Source: JBGOUJ01 sp041477005 (lineage in GTDB: Bacteria > Acidobacteriota > Terriglobia > Bryobacterales > JACQDG01). Taken from it: a stretch of DNA of 38,490 nucleotides. Location of the stretch: assembly GCA_041477005.1 (NCBI GenBank), contig JBGOUJ010000009.1:1-38490 (forward strand). Direction: 5' to 3'. A program made the translations under genes and the position numbers. Shown here piece after piece: positions 37,832-38,490 of the stretch. The notes under the pieces were generated by a model. That model did not search any database and was not told the DNA's origin. It saw only the letters and a list, made by a program, of their open reading frames with translations. Position 1 is the first letter of the stretch, and each line of letters starts with the position of its first letter.

Positions 37832-38367
37832 TTAGTCATCTCGTCCGTCGTCAGAGTAAGGTCGAGACCGTTCCGCGCGACCGGAGCCGGGGCGGGGATA
37901 ACGCCCGCGTTGGTTTGGCGAGGTGCTCGGCATTGTGGCTCGACCTCCAGGATCGAATGCTACTCATTCCGCTCGCCGCCTGCAATGGAACAGGCGCATC
38001 ATTGTCGCGCTGGTACGGATCTGCTAAAAAAGGTGATGGGAGAGTACCGGGTCTGATGAAGCGGCGCAACACTCTGATCCGCATCCCATGTCTCAAAAGG
38101 ACGGTAACAATGGGAACGAATCGGACTTGTGGGATGGTGCGAGCTATCTACTGGACGCGGGACCTCGGGTCGGGCACAGGTCCGGCCGCGCTACTAGGAT
38201 CGCCATGGCGAACAGCGCGGTTCGCCCGTCGCGAGAGCAGCGATGAGAATGCGGCTTGCCTCGTTTTGCTCTCAGGGCTCAACCAAGGCGGCGAATCCGC
38301 CCACATCCAGTTGTATTGCCAGTGGAGGAAGGCTTGCGCCGCGCTTATTAGGTATTTATTTACCGCC
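37832..38367. other. 536-base stretch without a recognisable gene
   Basis: Both strands carry only weak frames lacking family signatures, for example a 189-codon plus frame ending at 38385 rich in Arg, Ser and Gly. I see no clear promoter, repeat or RNA. It presumably includes the promoter of the leftward Tad operon. Confidence 0.4.
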
Positions 38368-38490
38368 TCAGAGCCCTGGCGGTAGTGGCCGCGGACAGAG
38401 TCGTTGCTGAACGTTACGGCACAGCGGATACACGTAGATGCGTTTGGGCGACAGACCGTGCGCCTGATGAAGGCGGTCCATGCGACCACG
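38368..38490 (-). CDS. Possible C-terminal end of a gene entering from the right edge
   Basis: A minus frame open at the window edge encodes 40 residues ending before a TGA at 38368-38370. It includes RLHQAHGLSPKRIYVYPLCR, which reads more like a real protein than the competing frame. Too short to assign. A GTG-started frame (38148-38489) in the neighbouring register is an alternative. Confidence 0.2.
   Translation of the reverse strand, partial: RGRMDRLHQAHGLSPKRIYVYPLCRNVQQRLCPRPLPPGL

Overview
The window is a GC-rich bacterial chromosome segment. Its gene content points to Acidobacteriota, most likely a Solibacter/Bryobacter-like lineage. The pointers are an Oar-like TonB receptor with a carboxypeptidase-regulatory N-terminus, a PSCyt1/DUF1549/DUF1553 plus DUF1501 pair, a lipoprotein-sorting-like secreted protein, a tiny TETEAA-type helix-turn-helix protein and Tat-exported oxidoreductases. 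This taxonomic call is inference; no rRNA is present.

Layout. 1-4.7 kb: truncated TonB receptor (-), exported protein resembling copper type II monooxygenases (-), tRNA-Ser(UGA) (-), CapD-like nucleotide-sugar epimerase/dehydratase (+), and two toxin-less antitoxin genes (Phd intact, AbrB/MazE frameshifted). 4.8-11.4 kb: a sugar-acid region with an HpaI/GarL-type aldolase, two D-2-hydroxyacid dehydrogenases, a Tat-exported aldo/keto reductase, a GarR-type reductase and a glycerate 2-kinase. Together they can take an aldarate-derived keto-acid through tartronate semialdehyde and glycerate to 2-phosphoglycerate. A perfect 16-bp palindrome between two divergent genes and a near copy upstream of the second dehydrogenase suggest one shared regulator. 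11.4-13.6 kb: small HTH protein, CPBP protease and secreted LolA-like protein. 13.7-18.1 kb: a leftward operon of an unknown protein, a LarA-like Ni-pincer racemase/epimerase, and the ATPase and permease of a ribose-type ABC importer, probably feeding the same metabolism.

18.2-20.2 kb: an exported protein with kinase-like catalytic motifs beside an internally deleted paralog, then a Uma2-family protein. 20.3-24.3 kb: the cytochrome-like PSCyt/PSD1 gene and its DUF1501 partner. 24.3-26.9 kb: OmpR-type response regulator, histidine kinase and a membrane fatty-acid desaturase. 27.1-28.8 kb: exported PPP-like phosphatase and a small secreted protein. 29.2-34.3 kb: an exported protein whose domain order (phosphohistidine domain, then C-terminal ATP-grasp domain) is that of glucan water dikinase rather than PEP synthase, translationally coupled to an exported serine hydrolase of beta-lactamase fold. 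A second such hydrolase is convergent. 35-37.8 kb: a TadE-TadE-TadG pilus operon.

The most unusual candidates are the exported dikinase/serine-hydrolase pair, the exported kinase-like protein, the palindrome-defined sugar-acid regulon and a possible structured RNA at 7.8-7.9 kb. Gene remnants (DegT aminotransferase, a polytopic membrane protein, the frameshifted AbrB, the deleted kinase paralog) and several families of intergenic repeats show an actively eroding accessory region.
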